Shown here piece by piece: positions 26,922 to 36,049 of a stretch of 64,000 bases of DNA. The position numbers were made by a program, and so were the translations under genes. Location: NCBI GenBank assembly GCA_031411495.1, contig JANOBD010000086.1, positions 1 through 64,000 of the forward strand, read 5' to 3'. The stretch's first letter is position 1. Each line of letters begins with the position of its first letter. The notes under the pieces were generated by a model. It had not been told where the DNA came from, made no database searches, and worked only from the letters and a program-made list of their open reading frames with translations. Source of the stretch: JANOBD01 sp031411495. GTDB lineage: Bacteria > Planctomycetota > Phycisphaerae > Tepidisphaerales > Tepidisphaeraceae.

Positions 26922-28292
26922 TCAGATGGGTTGGGCAATGAGCGGCTGTGACTCGGGCAGGGTGACCGGGAATCCATACGACACGGGGGCGAGCCGTTGC
27001 GACATGACTTGCCGCATGGTGACGAGCATCGCCAGTGCGCAGATCCAGAGAATGGCGTAGACGAAGCCGAACCAGACGGTGTACATGGCGACCATCGTCC
27101 CCAGCAAGACGGCGATGAGCGCGGCCGCAGGCGCACGCTGCGCCTGTCCGAACGTGCCGCGCAGCATTCGGGAGCCGATGAAGGCAATCATCATCGCCAG
27201 GAAGAGGCGGAGCGAGAGGTGAACCCAGCCACGGCGCATGAGGAAGAGCATGTAGCTGTTGTCGACGGAATCGAGGCCCAGCACGTCCTTCTTCAGGCCG
27301 TCATCGCCGTAGCCGAGCCAGCCCGCGCTGTTGCCGTAGCTGTTCCAGGAGTTCTGGACGATCAGCACGCGGACGTAGTAGCTGCCGTCGAAGGCGACTT
27401 CGGCGTCGGCGGGCTTGATCGATTCGAGATCGATTTCGAGCAGGTGATTGGTGAAGAGGATGCCGCCCAGGATCGCGGCCGCCAGACCCGGAATGAGCAG
27501 CCATTCCGACCCGCGAACGTAGCGAAGGATCAGGTAGATGCCCAGGGCGACAAACGCGCCGGCGATGCTGGAGAACGACATCGATGCGATGAGGATCATG
27601 ACGGTGCCCGCCAGGCCTCCAAGGACGCGCTTGTCCGACATGGGGATGCCGCCGGTGATGCAGAGCGCGGGAATCAACCCGCCCAGGAGCAGGCCGACGT
27701 TGCCAAGGTCGATCGGGTGCTCAGCGGTGACCATGGCTCGGAAGAATCCGAAGCGGCCCAGCACCATGGTGTTGTGCACCATGGTCATGTTGTAGGCCTC
27801 GAGCATGCGCGAGAAGAAGAGCGGATAGAGGCGGAACTCGATGATGCCGATGACGCCCATCGCCATGGCGACGAAACAGAGGCTGAGTCCCATCTGCCGC
27901 CGCGTGACCGCATCGTTGAATGCCAGACGTGCCATGTAGTAGGGCACGAGCCAGCGAAGCGTTTCATTGCCGGTGGCGCTGACGAGTGTCCAGAACTCGC
28001 CGTTCACGTAACCGGTGACGACAACACTCGCCGAGCAGGCGACGACCAGCCAGTCGATCAGGTGAAGTTTGAAGAAGGGGAACTTGCCGGATGCGAGCAT
28101 CCCCAGCACCACGCCGTAGGAAACGGCAATTGGCGACGTGATGTCGGGCAGGGGTTCGACCGTGACGGGGGAGACCGTGCTCAGGAGCAATTGAACCGGC
28201 AGGTAGACGTACGCGAATACTGCTCCCGGACCTTTGCGGATGGTCTGGTAGACCGCGGCGGCGAAGAAGAAAGCGACGAGCAGGTAATTCAT
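26922..28292 (-). CDS. O-antigen ligase/polymerase-like membrane protein
   Basis: A 456-residue protein with about eleven membrane segments and a large periplasmic loop near residues 290-345 that contains SYYVRVLIVQNSW and GLDSVDNSYMLFLMRRGW. That D-N-S-Y-x-x-x-x-x-x-R-G loop is the usual mark of the Wzy_C/WaaL superfamily, which joins or polymerises polyprenyl-linked glycans in the periplasm. An ABC-exported polymer normally needs no Wzy, so this may be a ligase or act on another glycan. It lies 10 bases from the next membrane enzyme, inside the operon. Confidence 0.82.
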   Translation of the reverse strand: MNYLLVAFFFAAAVYQTIRKGPGAVFAYVYLPVQLLLSTVSPVTVEPLPDITSPIAVSYGVVLGMLASGKFPFFKLHLIDWLVVACSASVVVTGYVNGEFWTLVSATGNETLRWLVPYYMARLAFNDAVTRRQMGLSLCFVAMAMGVIGIIEFRLYPLFFSRMLEAYNMTMVHNTMVLGRFGFFRAMVTAEHPIDLGNVGLLLGGLIPALCITGGIPMSDKRVLGGLAGTVMILIASMSFSSIAGAFVALGIYLILRYVRGSEWLLIPGLAAAILGGILFTNHLLEIDLESIKPADAEVAFDGSYYVRVLIVQNSWNSYGNSAGWLGYGDDGLKKDVLGLDSVDNSYMLFLMRRGWVHLSLRLFLAMMIAFIGSRMLRGTFGQAQRAPAAALIAVLLGTMVAMYTVWFGFVYAILWICALAMLVTMRQVMSQRLAPVSYGFPVTLPESQPLIAQPI

Positions 28293-28307
28293 GTTCCAGA
28301 CATCCGG

Positions 28308-29348
28308 TTACGAAGCCGATTTCTCCAGTTGCTGCTGCGCCGGCGATTTCACTTCCGGATCGACTCCGCGGCGACGGCCCTTCTCGACGATCGAACCGAT
28401 CAGAAACGTCGGCCGGCCTTTCACTTCGATGAAGATCCTGGAAAGGTACTCGCCGATGATGCCCAGCGAGAGCAGCTGAAGGCTGCCCATGATGAGCACG
28501 ATGATCGCGGTGGATGCCCAGCCGCGTGGCGTCTTGTTCAGATTCGGGTCGAGATTCCATTCCTTGATCGTGACGACCATGACCCACATCGAGAGCATTC
28601 CCGCCAGGAGGAACGCCGCGATCGCGGCGCGCGTCACCATTTTGAGCGGGACGCTGGAAAAACTCACGAGGCCGTCGGCGGCGAGCTTCAGGAGCTTGCG
28701 GAAGGTGTATTGCGGGACGCCGGCGGCACGCGCGCTGCGCTCGTACTCCACGCCGACCTGTTTCAACCCCACCCACGTCCGCAGGCCGCGCACGAAGCGC
28801 TGCCGCTCGGGAAGCGAGTTGAGCAGGTTCAGTGCGGAGCGATCGATCAGGCAGAAGTCGCCGGAGTCGAGCGGGATGTCGAGTTCGCTGATCGAGGCCA
28901 TGAGCCGGTAAAACGACCAGTACGCGATGCGCTTGCCGAACCACTCTTTGCGTTTCGTGCGGATGGCGTAGACGACCTGGTTGCCATCCCGCCATTTCTC
29001 GAGAAAGCGCGGAAGGACTTCCGGCGGGTCCTGGAGATCGCAATCCATGATCGCGACGACATCGCCACGGGCGACGTTCATGCCCGCGGTGATGGCCGCC
29101 TGGTGGCCGAAGTTGCGCGCCAGGTGAACCGCGCGGATTCGCTCGTTGAGAACGGTGAACTCGTCGAGCATCGCGGGCGTGCGATCCTTCGACCCGTCGT
29201 TCACGAAGATGATCTCGTAATCGAGCCCGTATTCGCTACAGATCGCCGGCAAGGCGGCGGTGAAGCGGTCAAACGTGAGTTGCAGCACGTCCTGCTCGTT
29301 GTAGGCAGGCAGAACGATGCTGAGTAATGGCTTGGCTTGTGTGCTCAT
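28308..29348 (-). CDS. Polyprenyl-phosphate glycosyltransferase, DPM1/GtrB-like
   Basis: A 346-residue GT2 enzyme of the ArnC/GtrB type that loads a sugar onto undecaprenyl phosphate on the cytoplasmic side. It shows SIVLPAYNEQDVL, IIFVNDGSKDRT, MDCDLQDPPEVLP (D-x-D with the Q-D-P-P motif) and RSARAAGVPQYTFRKL. The C-terminus has two membrane helices (about 235-260 and 285-310) followed by GIIGEYLSRIF. It would supply donors to the GT39-like enzymes of this locus. Start ATG at 29348. Confidence 0.92.
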   Translation of the reverse strand: MSTQAKPLLSIVLPAYNEQDVLQLTFDRFTAALPAICSEYGLDYEIIFVNDGSKDRTPAMLDEFTVLNERIRAVHLARNFGHQAAITAGMNVARGDVVAIMDCDLQDPPEVLPRFLEKWRDGNQVVYAIRTKRKEWFGKRIAYWSFYRLMASISELDIPLDSGDFCLIDRSALNLLNSLPERQRFVRGLRTWVGLKQVGVEYERSARAAGVPQYTFRKLLKLAADGLVSFSSVPLKMVTRAAIAAFLLAGMLSMWVMVVTIKEWNLDPNLNKTPRGWASTAIIVLIMGSLQLLSLGIIGEYLSRIFIEVKGRPTFLIGSIVEKGRRRGVDPEVKSPAQQQLEKSAS

Positions 29349-29472
29349 AAGTTGTCGCTGGACACCGCATTTATCGACCGTTTCGGGCCGGGTCGCGAGC
29401 GAAATGGATCGACCAAATCCCGAGAACGGCTCGTCGGGAAAAGATCGGTTTTCGCACTCGAAAGAGGCGGTT

Positions 29473-30585
29473 TCAGGCGGATCGAATCTCGGCAGACGCC
29501 GACTTTAGGTACGCTTCGAACGCCCGGGCAGAGACATCCCACCGGAAACGGGCCGCGGTTTCAACCGCCGCGTCCGATAATCGACGCCACCGCCCGTTTT
29601 CCATTCCGCAGAGCGACACGATCTTGCCAGCCATCGACTGCGGATCGTCCATCTCCGCCATCAGGCCGCCATTCTCGCCGATCACGTCCGGCGCGATGCC
29701 GGTGGGCGTGCCGATGACCGGCGTGCGGCAGGCCATCGCCTCGAGGATCGGCAGCCCGAACCCCTCGCAGCGGGAGCTGAAGAGCCAGGCATCGCAGGAG
29801 CGGTACAATTCCGCAATTTTCGCCTGGGGCGGCTGAACGTGGAACTCGACGAACTCCGGCACGGCCAGTTCGAGCGGCCGGATCGTCTCGCCGAACGCGA
29901 CGACCCGGAGGTTCGGGATCTGCTTCCTGGCGAGTTCGATCGCGCGGATGGCGACGTCGGTGCCTTTGAACGTGGCCAGCGCATACATGAAGCCGACGGT
30001 GGGGCGATCGTTCTTCTCCCTTGGGGAGGCATTGAAGACATCGTGATCGATGCCGTAGGGAACGACGATTGCGGTCGCATCGCCATATTCGCTCGCCATC
30101 AGATCCTTGAGCCATTGCGCACAGCAGATCTTCTGCATCGGCAATCGATAGGTGGCTTTGACGCGCTCGACCGGCTGGTTGTTGAAGACCACTTCGTGAT
30201 GCTGCACGAAGTAAAACTTCCGGCCCTTGCTGGCGGGCAGTTTCGCGACCCACTCGGCCGTCTGCCACCAGGTGGCGATGACGACATCGGCATCGGGTAT
30301 CGCGCTGTTCGACGGGCGTGTCGGCTTCCTGAGTTGCAGGTGCGTGATGCCGGGCGCGTGATCGAAGTGGGACGGGCTCAGCACCGGCTTCCACCAGCCG
30401 CGGCCCTTGAGCAGGCCCCAGACGCGCTTGTGGAACGGGATTAGCTTCGGCCCGGTCGAGACGATGGTGACCTGATGCCCGAGAGTGACGAGCTGCTCGG
30501 CATACATCGCGATCGCGCGTACGCCGCCGCCGAGTCCGGGGTAGGGTGTCAGGAACGTGATCCGCATCGATCGGAAAGGGGTCAT
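29473..30585 (-). CDS. Family 4 glycosyltransferase
   Basis: A 370-residue GT-B enzyme: MRITFLTPYPGLGGGVRAIA at the N-terminus, FYFVQHHEVVF in the acceptor half, VPYGIDHDVF before the donor half, and SRCEGFGLPILEAMACRTPV as the catalytic E-x7-E. The start at 30585 has a purine-rich run GGGAAAAAGAG upstream; a start six codons later, directly at MRITF, is possible but has no ribosome site. Its likely product is one glycosidic bond of the repeat unit. About 125 bases separate it from the next gene downstream. Confidence 0.88.
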   Translation of the reverse strand: MTPFRSMRITFLTPYPGLGGGVRAIAMYAEQLVTLGHQVTIVSTGPKLIPFHKRVWGLLKGRGWWKPVLSPSHFDHAPGITHLQLRKPTRPSNSAIPDADVVIATWWQTAEWVAKLPASKGRKFYFVQHHEVVFNNQPVERVKATYRLPMQKICCAQWLKDLMASEYGDATAIVVPYGIDHDVFNASPREKNDRPTVGFMYALATFKGTDVAIRAIELARKQIPNLRVVAFGETIRPLELAVPEFVEFHVQPPQAKIAELYRSCDAWLFSSRCEGFGLPILEAMACRTPVIGTPTGIAPDVIGENGGLMAEMDDPQSMAGKIVSLCGMENGRWRRLSDAAVETAARFRWDVSARAFEAYLKSASAEIRSA

Positions 30586-30614
30586 TTCTCTTTTTCCCGC
30601 GCGGAGATCCGCCA

Positions 30615-31577
30615 TCACTTTGTCCCCGCAGTCTTCGTCGGGCGCGACGGCTTCACGATCAACGCAACCCAACTCCTCCATGCGCTGACCGTCCGCGGCT
30701 GGCTCATGACGGCGCGGAACCCCGACTTGATCGCGCACCAGCGCCGACCGGCCGCGTGCTGCTTCCACGCCTGGCCGAGCAGGACGTGCTGAACCTGGTC
30801 GTGCGTCCTCTCCGCATCGCTGGCGAGATTCGTCGGCAGCGCCGGCGGGTTGCCACGCATCAGGTCATCGGCGCCCGTGGCGAGCCGCTGCTTCTGGAAC
30901 TCGACCATCGTCCTCTCGAGAAAATTCCGCTGTGACGAAGGCTGCGTGTGCGTGATCGATTCGCCGTGCAGGCGATACAGGTAACAGAGCGTCGGCTCGT
31001 ACCAGACTTTGCAGACTTCGCCGAGCCGGAGAATGAAGTCGGAATCTTCCGTGCCGATGAAGTAGTCGCGAAAGCCGCCGAGCTTGCGGATGATTTCCAT
31101 GCGGACCATGAACGTGCAGAAGTGCGTGCGGCCGACACCTGACTTGATCTCGTCGGAAATCTCCGTCGCGTCGGTGGCCCAGATCTGATCGGTGATTCGC
31201 TTGCCGCTGGCCGCGACCATCGTGAAGGTACCACACACCGCGCCGAGTTCCGGACGATCCAGCAGCAGCTTCGCCTGTCGACCCAGCCGATTCTGCGGAT
31301 ACCAGTCATCCGCATCACATCGACAAAACAGCTCGCCGGTCGCGGCCGCGAGCCCCGCATTGAGCGCCGCCGCGATGCCGCGCTTCGGTCCGGGCACGAG
31401 TTTGATGCGCGTGTCTTTGAGACTGTTGACGATGCTCGCTGAGTTATCTGTGGAACCGTCATCGACGACCACGATCTCCAGATTCTCCCAGTCCTGCGCA
31501 AGCAACGACGTGACCGCCTCGCGCACGTACGCGGCGGCGTTTCGCATGGGCATGATGATGGAGATCTTCGGATTCAT
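30615..31577 (-). CDS. Family 2 glycosyltransferase
   Basis: A 320-residue GT-A enzyme with KISIIMPMRNAAAYV, IVVVDDGSTDNSASIV and CRCDADDWY (D-A-D-D metal site), GGFRDYFIGTEDSDFILRL as the E-D catalytic segment, and a basic C-terminus ending in PTKTAGTK. It is the third of three consecutive GT2 genes on the minus strand (with 31648-32565 and 32622-34562) that share the opening and the DDGSTD signature. A repeat fills the 70 bases upstream of its start. Confidence 0.9.
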   Translation of the reverse strand: MNPKISIIMPMRNAAAYVREAVTSLLAQDWENLEIVVVDDGSTDNSASIVNSLKDTRIKLVPGPKRGIAAALNAGLAAATGELFCRCDADDWYPQNRLGRQAKLLLDRPELGAVCGTFTMVAASGKRITDQIWATDATEISDEIKSGVGRTHFCTFMVRMEIIRKLGGFRDYFIGTEDSDFILRLGEVCKVWYEPTLCYLYRLHGESITHTQPSSQRNFLERTMVEFQKQRLATGADDLMRGNPPALPTNLASDAERTHDQVQHVLLGQAWKQHAAGRRWCAIKSGFRAVMSQPRTVSAWRSWVALIVKPSRPTKTAGTK

Positions 31578-31578
31578 T

Positions 31579-31661
31579 TCTCAATGCGAAATGCGAAATG
31601 CGAAATTAGAAACGTACGGATTCGAACCATTTTACATTTCGCATTTCTCATTTCGCATTCG
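31579..31661. repeat. GCGAAAT-type inverted repeat supplying a stop codon
   Basis: The left arm is AATGCGAAATGCGAAATGCG followed by AAAT; the right arm reads ATTTCGCATTTCTCATTTCG and CATT. The arms are reverse complements of tandem 7-base units around about 35 bases. The stop codon of the GT2 gene at 31648 lies inside the right arm: its last codons Asn-Ala-Lys-stop are the unit AATGCGAAATGA. Confidence 0.88.
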
Positions 31662-32565
31662 ACTTCATCCTGAACGTCCCACAATACAACAGTTTCCATG
31701 CATCGACTTTCCACGGGAACAACTTGATCGATTGCCACGCGTAGTGGATCGCGCCATCGCGTGATCCTGAACCGAACGCCCACCAGCCGAAGCGCATCGC
31801 GTGGTTGAAGGCGCTTTGCCGCGATCCGGTCGGCCGCCACGGGCGATCGATTACCTGCGGCTCGATGCCGCGCCGTTTCGCGGCCGCCACGCATGCGGCG
31901 TTGATCCGCTCGATCTGCTTCTTCTGCCGCTGCTCGCTCACCGATCCTGCATGCTGTCGGTAAAGCAGAAGCAGATCGGGCAGACAACTCACCCGGCCGA
32001 CTTCCGCGAGTTTGAGCCACAGGTCGATGTCCTCGCTCGGCTCGAAGTTCGGGTCGTAGCCGCCCACCCCGTCGTACGCATCGCGGCGAAACATCACCAG
32101 CGGATGACAAAACGGATTCCCGCCGGTGAAGGCGAGATGATCGAGTTCCTTGTGATCGCTCGGTGGCGAGAACCGCTTAATCCGCCTGCCCGCGTCGTCG
32201 ATGAACGTGAACGACCCGCCGAGCAACACCAGATCCGGCTCGGCATCGAACTTCGCCACCTGCAATGCGAGTCGCTCGGGCAGCGAGACATCATCCGCAT
32301 CCATCCGCGCGATGAGCGGGGCGGATGTGAGCGACATCGCTTCGTTCAATGCCTTCGTGTAGCCGGTGTTCGGACGGGAGATGAGCTTGATCCGCCGATC
32401 AGTTGCCGCAAGCGATTTCAGTTCGTCGGTGGTGCCATCCGTCGAGCCGTCGTCGATGATGATGAACTCGAAGTCGCGAAACGTCTGCGCGAGGACGCTC
32501 GCTGCCGCTTCGCGAACGAAGCGGCGACAGTTGTAGGCGGGCATGATCACGCTGACACGCGGCAT
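31648..32565 (-). CDS. Family 2 glycosyltransferase, paralogue of the following fusion
   Basis: A 305-residue GT-A enzyme with VSVIMPAYNCRRFV, FIIIDDGSTDGTTDEL, ARMDADDVSLPERLA and EPSEDIDLWLKLAEVG. Its C-terminal 50 residues (RFGWWAFGSGSRDGAIHYA... VDAWKLLYC) match the end of the neighbouring double glycosyltransferase (FGWNAMKKKRIDVARSHA... ENWKLLYC), and the catalytic core is also close, so the two arose by tandem duplication. The last three residues and stop come from a repeat arm. Located 56 bases downstream of the fusion gene. Confidence 0.9.
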   Translation of the reverse strand: MPRVSVIMPAYNCRRFVREAAASVLAQTFRDFEFIIIDDGSTDGTTDELKSLAATDRRIKLISRPNTGYTKALNEAMSLTSAPLIARMDADDVSLPERLALQVAKFDAEPDLVLLGGSFTFIDDAGRRIKRFSPPSDHKELDHLAFTGGNPFCHPLVMFRRDAYDGVGGYDPNFEPSEDIDLWLKLAEVGRVSCLPDLLLLYRQHAGSVSEQRQKKQIERINAACVAAAKRRGIEPQVIDRPWRPTGSRQSAFNHAMRFGWWAFGSGSRDGAIHYAWQSIKLFPWKVDAWKLLYCGTFRMKSNAK

Positions 32566-32621
32566 TCTTCACGTAGCATGAGCCCTAACAAAATGCAGGA
32601 GCGGGACGCTCCTGCTACGAA

Positions 32622-34562
32622 TCATCGTCCTCGGATCGCACAGTATAGAAGTTTCCAGTTCTCTATCGAAAACGGTTGTCCCTTTACAGCTCCGATCGCG
32701 TGCGACCGCGCCACGTCGATCCGCTTCTTCTTCATCGCGTTCCAGCCGAAGGTGCGGAGTTGTGTCGCCGTCGGTTCCGGCGTCCATCGCCGGACGTCGC
32801 TCGGATCGATCTTCGGCAGCCTCCGCCGCGCGCGAGCCTCGTTCAGCAGCTCGATCATCAGCTGGAACTGCTTTTCATGCTTCGTGTGGTTCACGCTGGC
32901 CGGGTGTCGGCGGTACTTAAGAAGGATCTCGTCGAGGTTTTCGAGCTTACCGATCTCCGCGAGGCGCAGAAACAGTTCGACATCCTCCGCGCCGTTCCAC
33001 TTCGGCACGTAGCCGCCGACGCGATCGAGGGCGCTCTTGCGCATCATGACGCTCGGGTGATAGATGGCCGCGCCGTTGCCCTTGAGCAGGCACGCGTCCA
33101 ACTCGTCGTGGCCTTGATGGAACTCGCCTTCGACGATCTCGACATCCAGCGGGTCGATCAGCATCACCTTTGTGCCGACGAGTACGCAGTCGGGATGGGA
33201 ATCGAGATAGGCGACTTCCTTCTCGAACCGTTCGCGGACGGCGAGATCGTCGCTGTCCATGCGGGCGATGTATTCGCCGCGGGCGAGCGCGAGGCCTTCA
33301 TTGAGCGAGACGGTGAGGCCTTTGTTCTCGCGGCTCACGAGTTTGATCCGGCAATCGGTGTCGGCGAGTTGCTTGAGCAGTTCGCCGGTGCCGTCGGTCG
33401 AGCCGTCGTCAATGATGATGAACTCGAAGTCGCGAAACGATTGCCACAGGATCGAGTTGACGGCCGACTCGATGTAGTCGGCATTGTTGTACGCGCTCAT
33501 CACCACGCTGACACGTGGCGCGCGGTTGGGATCGACCGGCGCGACGTTGAAGAACTTGCCGCGCGTGGGGAGCAGTTCGCGCGGCCAAGTGAGCTTGATC
33601 TGGTTCCAGAGTTTGCGGGCTTTGGCGGGGGAGCGCTTCCAGAAGAGGTAGCGGCCAAACTCGGCTACCTTCTTGCGACTTATTGTTGTCGGGTGGCACG
33701 CTCTGTACCAAATGGTTTGCGCCTCCTTTCGAGACACGCGATCCGCATAGTTACTGGTCGCGGCCATCAGGTGGGCGACAAGATATGATTCGCGCACGTC
33801 GGTCAGATTTTTTCCCTTAAGTGCTCGCCAGATCGATTCGATCACGTAGGCCCGATTTGTGGCATGCTCCTTGCCGAAACTCGACTTCCCAATACTTTCG
33901 CGACTTGGTCCAGCCAGACGCCAATAGCAGTCAATCTCGAGCACGCGCTCAAATCGAAATCCAAACGTCAGTGCGCGAATATGAAACTCCCAGTCTTGAC
34001 CTGCGAGAAAGTCTTCATTCCACCATCGCGTTCTACCTTCGTCTGGAATCATGCCCATCTTCTGGATTGTCTCCCGCCTCCAAATCGGCCCCGTCGTCTG
34101 CCACGGCACGTCATTCTTCAACAGCCGATCCAGATCGTCCTCGCCCGTGTCCGCGTTCCACAATTGCGGCACATCGCCGGGCTGCTCGCGGAAGAGTTGG
34201 CAACGCCAAACCGCGAAATCCAGTTCCGGGTGCTCACGCATGTACTTTACTCGGTGCTCGACGCACGTCGGCGACAAGAGGTCATCCGAATCGAGAAAGA
34301 TGATGAACTCGCCCTTGGACTCGAGGATGCCGAGGTTTCGTCCGGCCGGGGCGCCACGCTTTGGATCGGGCAGGTCGATCACGCGGAAGCGCGCATCCTT
34401 CATCGCGTACTGCTCGGCCACCCCCTTCGCGCCGTCGGTCGAATGATCATCCACAATAATCGCTTCCCAGTCCCCGTTCGTCTGCGCGCGGATCGAGTCC
34501 AGCGTCTGCGGCAACTCCGCGGCGCGGTTGTGGAGAGGGATGATGATGGAAACGCTGGGCAT
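32622..34562 (-). CDS. Two-domain family 2 glycosyltransferase (tandem GT2-GT2)
   Basis: A 646-residue protein with two complete GT-A domains. The first (about 1-260) has VSIIIPLHNRAAELP, IIVDDHSTDGAKGV, FLDSDDLL and GQDWEFHIRAL. A helical linker (about 260-345) joins it to the second (about 350-600), with VSVVMSAYNNADYI, FIIIDDGSTDGTGELL, ARMDSDDLAVRERF and NGAEDVELFLRLAEIG. Such bifunctional enzymes add two sugars in turn, as chondroitin and hyaluronan synthases do, or act processively. The second domain is the closer relative of the next gene. It is the third gene of the locus after wzm and wzt. Confidence 0.9.
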   Translation of the reverse strand: MPSVSIIIPLHNRAAELPQTLDSIRAQTNGDWEAIIVDDHSTDGAKGVAEQYAMKDARFRVIDLPDPKRGAPAGRNLGILESKGEFIIFLDSDDLLSPTCVEHRVKYMREHPELDFAVWRCQLFREQPGDVPQLWNADTGEDDLDRLLKNDVPWQTTGPIWRRETIQKMGMIPDEGRTRWWNEDFLAGQDWEFHIRALTFGFRFERVLEIDCYWRLAGPSRESIGKSSFGKEHATNRAYVIESIWRALKGKNLTDVRESYLVAHLMAATSNYADRVSRKEAQTIWYRACHPTTISRKKVAEFGRYLFWKRSPAKARKLWNQIKLTWPRELLPTRGKFFNVAPVDPNRAPRVSVVMSAYNNADYIESAVNSILWQSFRDFEFIIIDDGSTDGTGELLKQLADTDCRIKLVSRENKGLTVSLNEGLALARGEYIARMDSDDLAVRERFEKEVAYLDSHPDCVLVGTKVMLIDPLDVEIVEGEFHQGHDELDACLLKGNGAAIYHPSVMMRKSALDRVGGYVPKWNGAEDVELFLRLAEIGKLENLDEILLKYRRHPASVNHTKHEKQFQLMIELLNEARARRRLPKIDPSDVRRWTPEPTATQLRTFGWNAMKKKRIDVARSHAIGAVKGQPFSIENWKLLYCAIRGR

Positions 34563-34582
34563 CGTATGAGCGATTCGGCGGA

Positions 34583-34694
34583 AATGACCAAATCACAATG
34601 ACCAACAAATGCCCAAGGACCAATGACCAGAGCGGAAACTGAGTGGTTGGGATTTGAACATTGGTTCTTTGTTGGTCATTGGAGCTTGGTCATT
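34583..34694. repeat. AATGACCAA/TTGGTCATT inverted repeat at the end of wzt
   Basis: The left arm has AATGACCAA, ACAATGACCAAC and CCAATGACCAG; the right arm has ACATTGGTTC, GTTGGTCATTGG and CTTGGTCATT. Units of about 9-10 bases are repeated in each arm, with a middle of about 40 bases. The wzt stop codon at 34690-34692 is read from the outermost unit. A second copy is at 40335-40447. Confidence 0.88.
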
Positions 34695-35952
34695 CCTCTT
34701 TCCAAGTTGCCGGTAAAACGAGATTCGACTGGTTGTAGTTCGGCAGCTTCCCGGTGCCCAAGACGTCGGCGAAGATCACTTCCAGTGTGCCGGCGCGTTC
34801 GACGCGTTCGAGTTCCTTGAAACCGTCCGCGCAGATCAGTTCGAGATGATATCGCCCGGCGGTGAGCGGCAGGTGGTCGACCTTGCATCGGAGTGTCTGC
34901 TGCTTCGCGCCGCGAAAGCTCAGGTCGCTGTGGTAGAGCGTGTGGAACAGGACGACGCGCTGGCCGCGCTCGTTGAGCAGTGCGAGGCCGCAGGTCAGGC
35001 TGCCGGCGTCGTTCTCCGTGCCGCTCAGGGTGATCGCGAACTCCACTTCGCCGCCGGACGGGATGATGTTCGTCTCGCGGCCGCCGTGAAAGACTTTGAG
35101 ATCGGTGAAGATCGGATCGCGTGCGGTGTGCTGCGTGCGCGGCTTTTTCGCGAGGATGTTCTCGTCGCTGCCGATGTTCTGTTCGAGATACATCCGGATG
35201 CCTTCGTCCACCGGCACCTTCTCGCTCACGCGGCCTTTCTGAAACAGCAGCGCGCTCTTGCAGAGTCCGGCGATCGCGTCCATCGAATGGCTGACGAACA
35301 GGATCGTCCGGCCTTCCTGTTTCACAACGTCGTTCATCTTGCCGAGACACTTTTTCTGGAATGCCGCGTCGCCGACGGCGAGCACTTCGTCCACGATCAT
35401 GATTTGCGGGTCGAGATGCGCGGCCACAGAAAACGCGAGGCGCACGTACATGCCGGATGAGTAACGTTTGACCTGCGTGTCGAGGAACTGGCCGATTTCG
35501 GAAAAGTCGACGATGGCATCGAACTTGCGACGGATTTCCTGCCGGCTCATGCCCAGGATCGCGCCGTTGAGATAGATGTTGTCGCGGCCGGAGAGATCGG
35601 GATGGAAGCCGGTGCCCACTTCGAGAAGGGATGAGACGCGGCCGCGCATGATTGCTCGGCCCGACGTCGGCTCGGTGATGCGGCTGAGGACTTTGAGCAC
35701 GGTCGATTTGCCGGCGCCGTTCCGGCCGATGATGCCGACGGTTTCGCCTTGCTCGATCTGGAAGTTCACGTCCTTGAGCGCCCAGAAGGTGTCCGGCGAA
35801 TCGTCGAAATCGGTCGAAAGTTGTTTGAGGCGCTTGCCCGGCGCGCGGAGAATCGCGGTGAGCGATTCCTTGAACGAACTGCTCGCGCGTTCGACCAGGC
35901 CGATGTGGTAGGCCTTGGAGAGGTTAGAGACTTCGATGACGGGGTTCGGCAT
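34690..35952 (-). CDS. wzt: Polysaccharide ABC exporter, ATP-binding protein
   Basis: A 420-residue protein: the nucleotide-binding domain (about 1-245) has WALKDVNFQIEQGE, the Walker A GRNGAGKST, the Wzt-type DLSGRDNIYLNGAILG and signature KRYSSGMYVRLAFSVA, Walker B IMIVDEVLAVGD and the switch FVSHS. A C-terminal beta-sandwich domain (about 275-415) is the position of the carbohydrate-binding Wzt_C domain that recognises the capped O-polysaccharide end. With Wzm it would flip a lipid-linked glycan across the inner membrane. The ATG at 35952 was chosen; the upstream 22 codons are translation of a repeat. The stop codon lies in another repeat. Confidence 0.92.
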   Translation of the reverse strand: MPNPVIEVSNLSKAYHIGLVERASSSFKESLTAILRAPGKRLKQLSTDFDDSPDTFWALKDVNFQIEQGETVGIIGRNGAGKSTVLKVLSRITEPTSGRAIMRGRVSSLLEVGTGFHPDLSGRDNIYLNGAILGMSRQEIRRKFDAIVDFSEIGQFLDTQVKRYSSGMYVRLAFSVAAHLDPQIMIVDEVLAVGDAAFQKKCLGKMNDVVKQEGRTILFVSHSMDAIAGLCKSALLFQKGRVSEKVPVDEGIRMYLEQNIGSDENILAKKPRTQHTARDPIFTDLKVFHGGRETNIIPSGGEVEFAITLSGTENDAGSLTCGLALLNERGQRVVLFHTLYHSDLSFRGAKQQTLRCKVDHLPLTAGRYHLELICADGFKELERVERAGTLEVIFADVLGTGKLPNYNQSNLVLPATWKEE

Positions 35953-35960
35953 ACGTTCAA

Positions 35961-36047
35961 CAAGGGACGAGGGCGGAGGGATGAGGGATGAAGAAACGCA
36001 CGTCGGTGCTTCATTCATCCCTCAGCCCTCATCCTTCATCCCTTCCT
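35961..36047. repeat. GGGATGA/TCATCCC inverted repeat between wzm and wzt
   Basis: The left arm has GGGACGAGGGCGGAGGGATG and AGGGATGAAG; the right arm has TTCATTCATCCCTCAGCC and CTCATCCTTCATCCC, with about 20 bases between. It fills the space between the wzm stop (36050) and the wzt start. GAGGGCGGAGGGATGA is identical to the copy inside tsaD. Confidence 0.88.
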
Positions 36048-36049
36048 AT

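Noticed and set aside
26997..29327. 776-codon open frame on the plus strand
   Set aside because: It is antisense to the O-antigen-ligase-like and GtrB-like genes, has a composition rich in Asp, Glu, Arg and His, and no motif or ribosome site.
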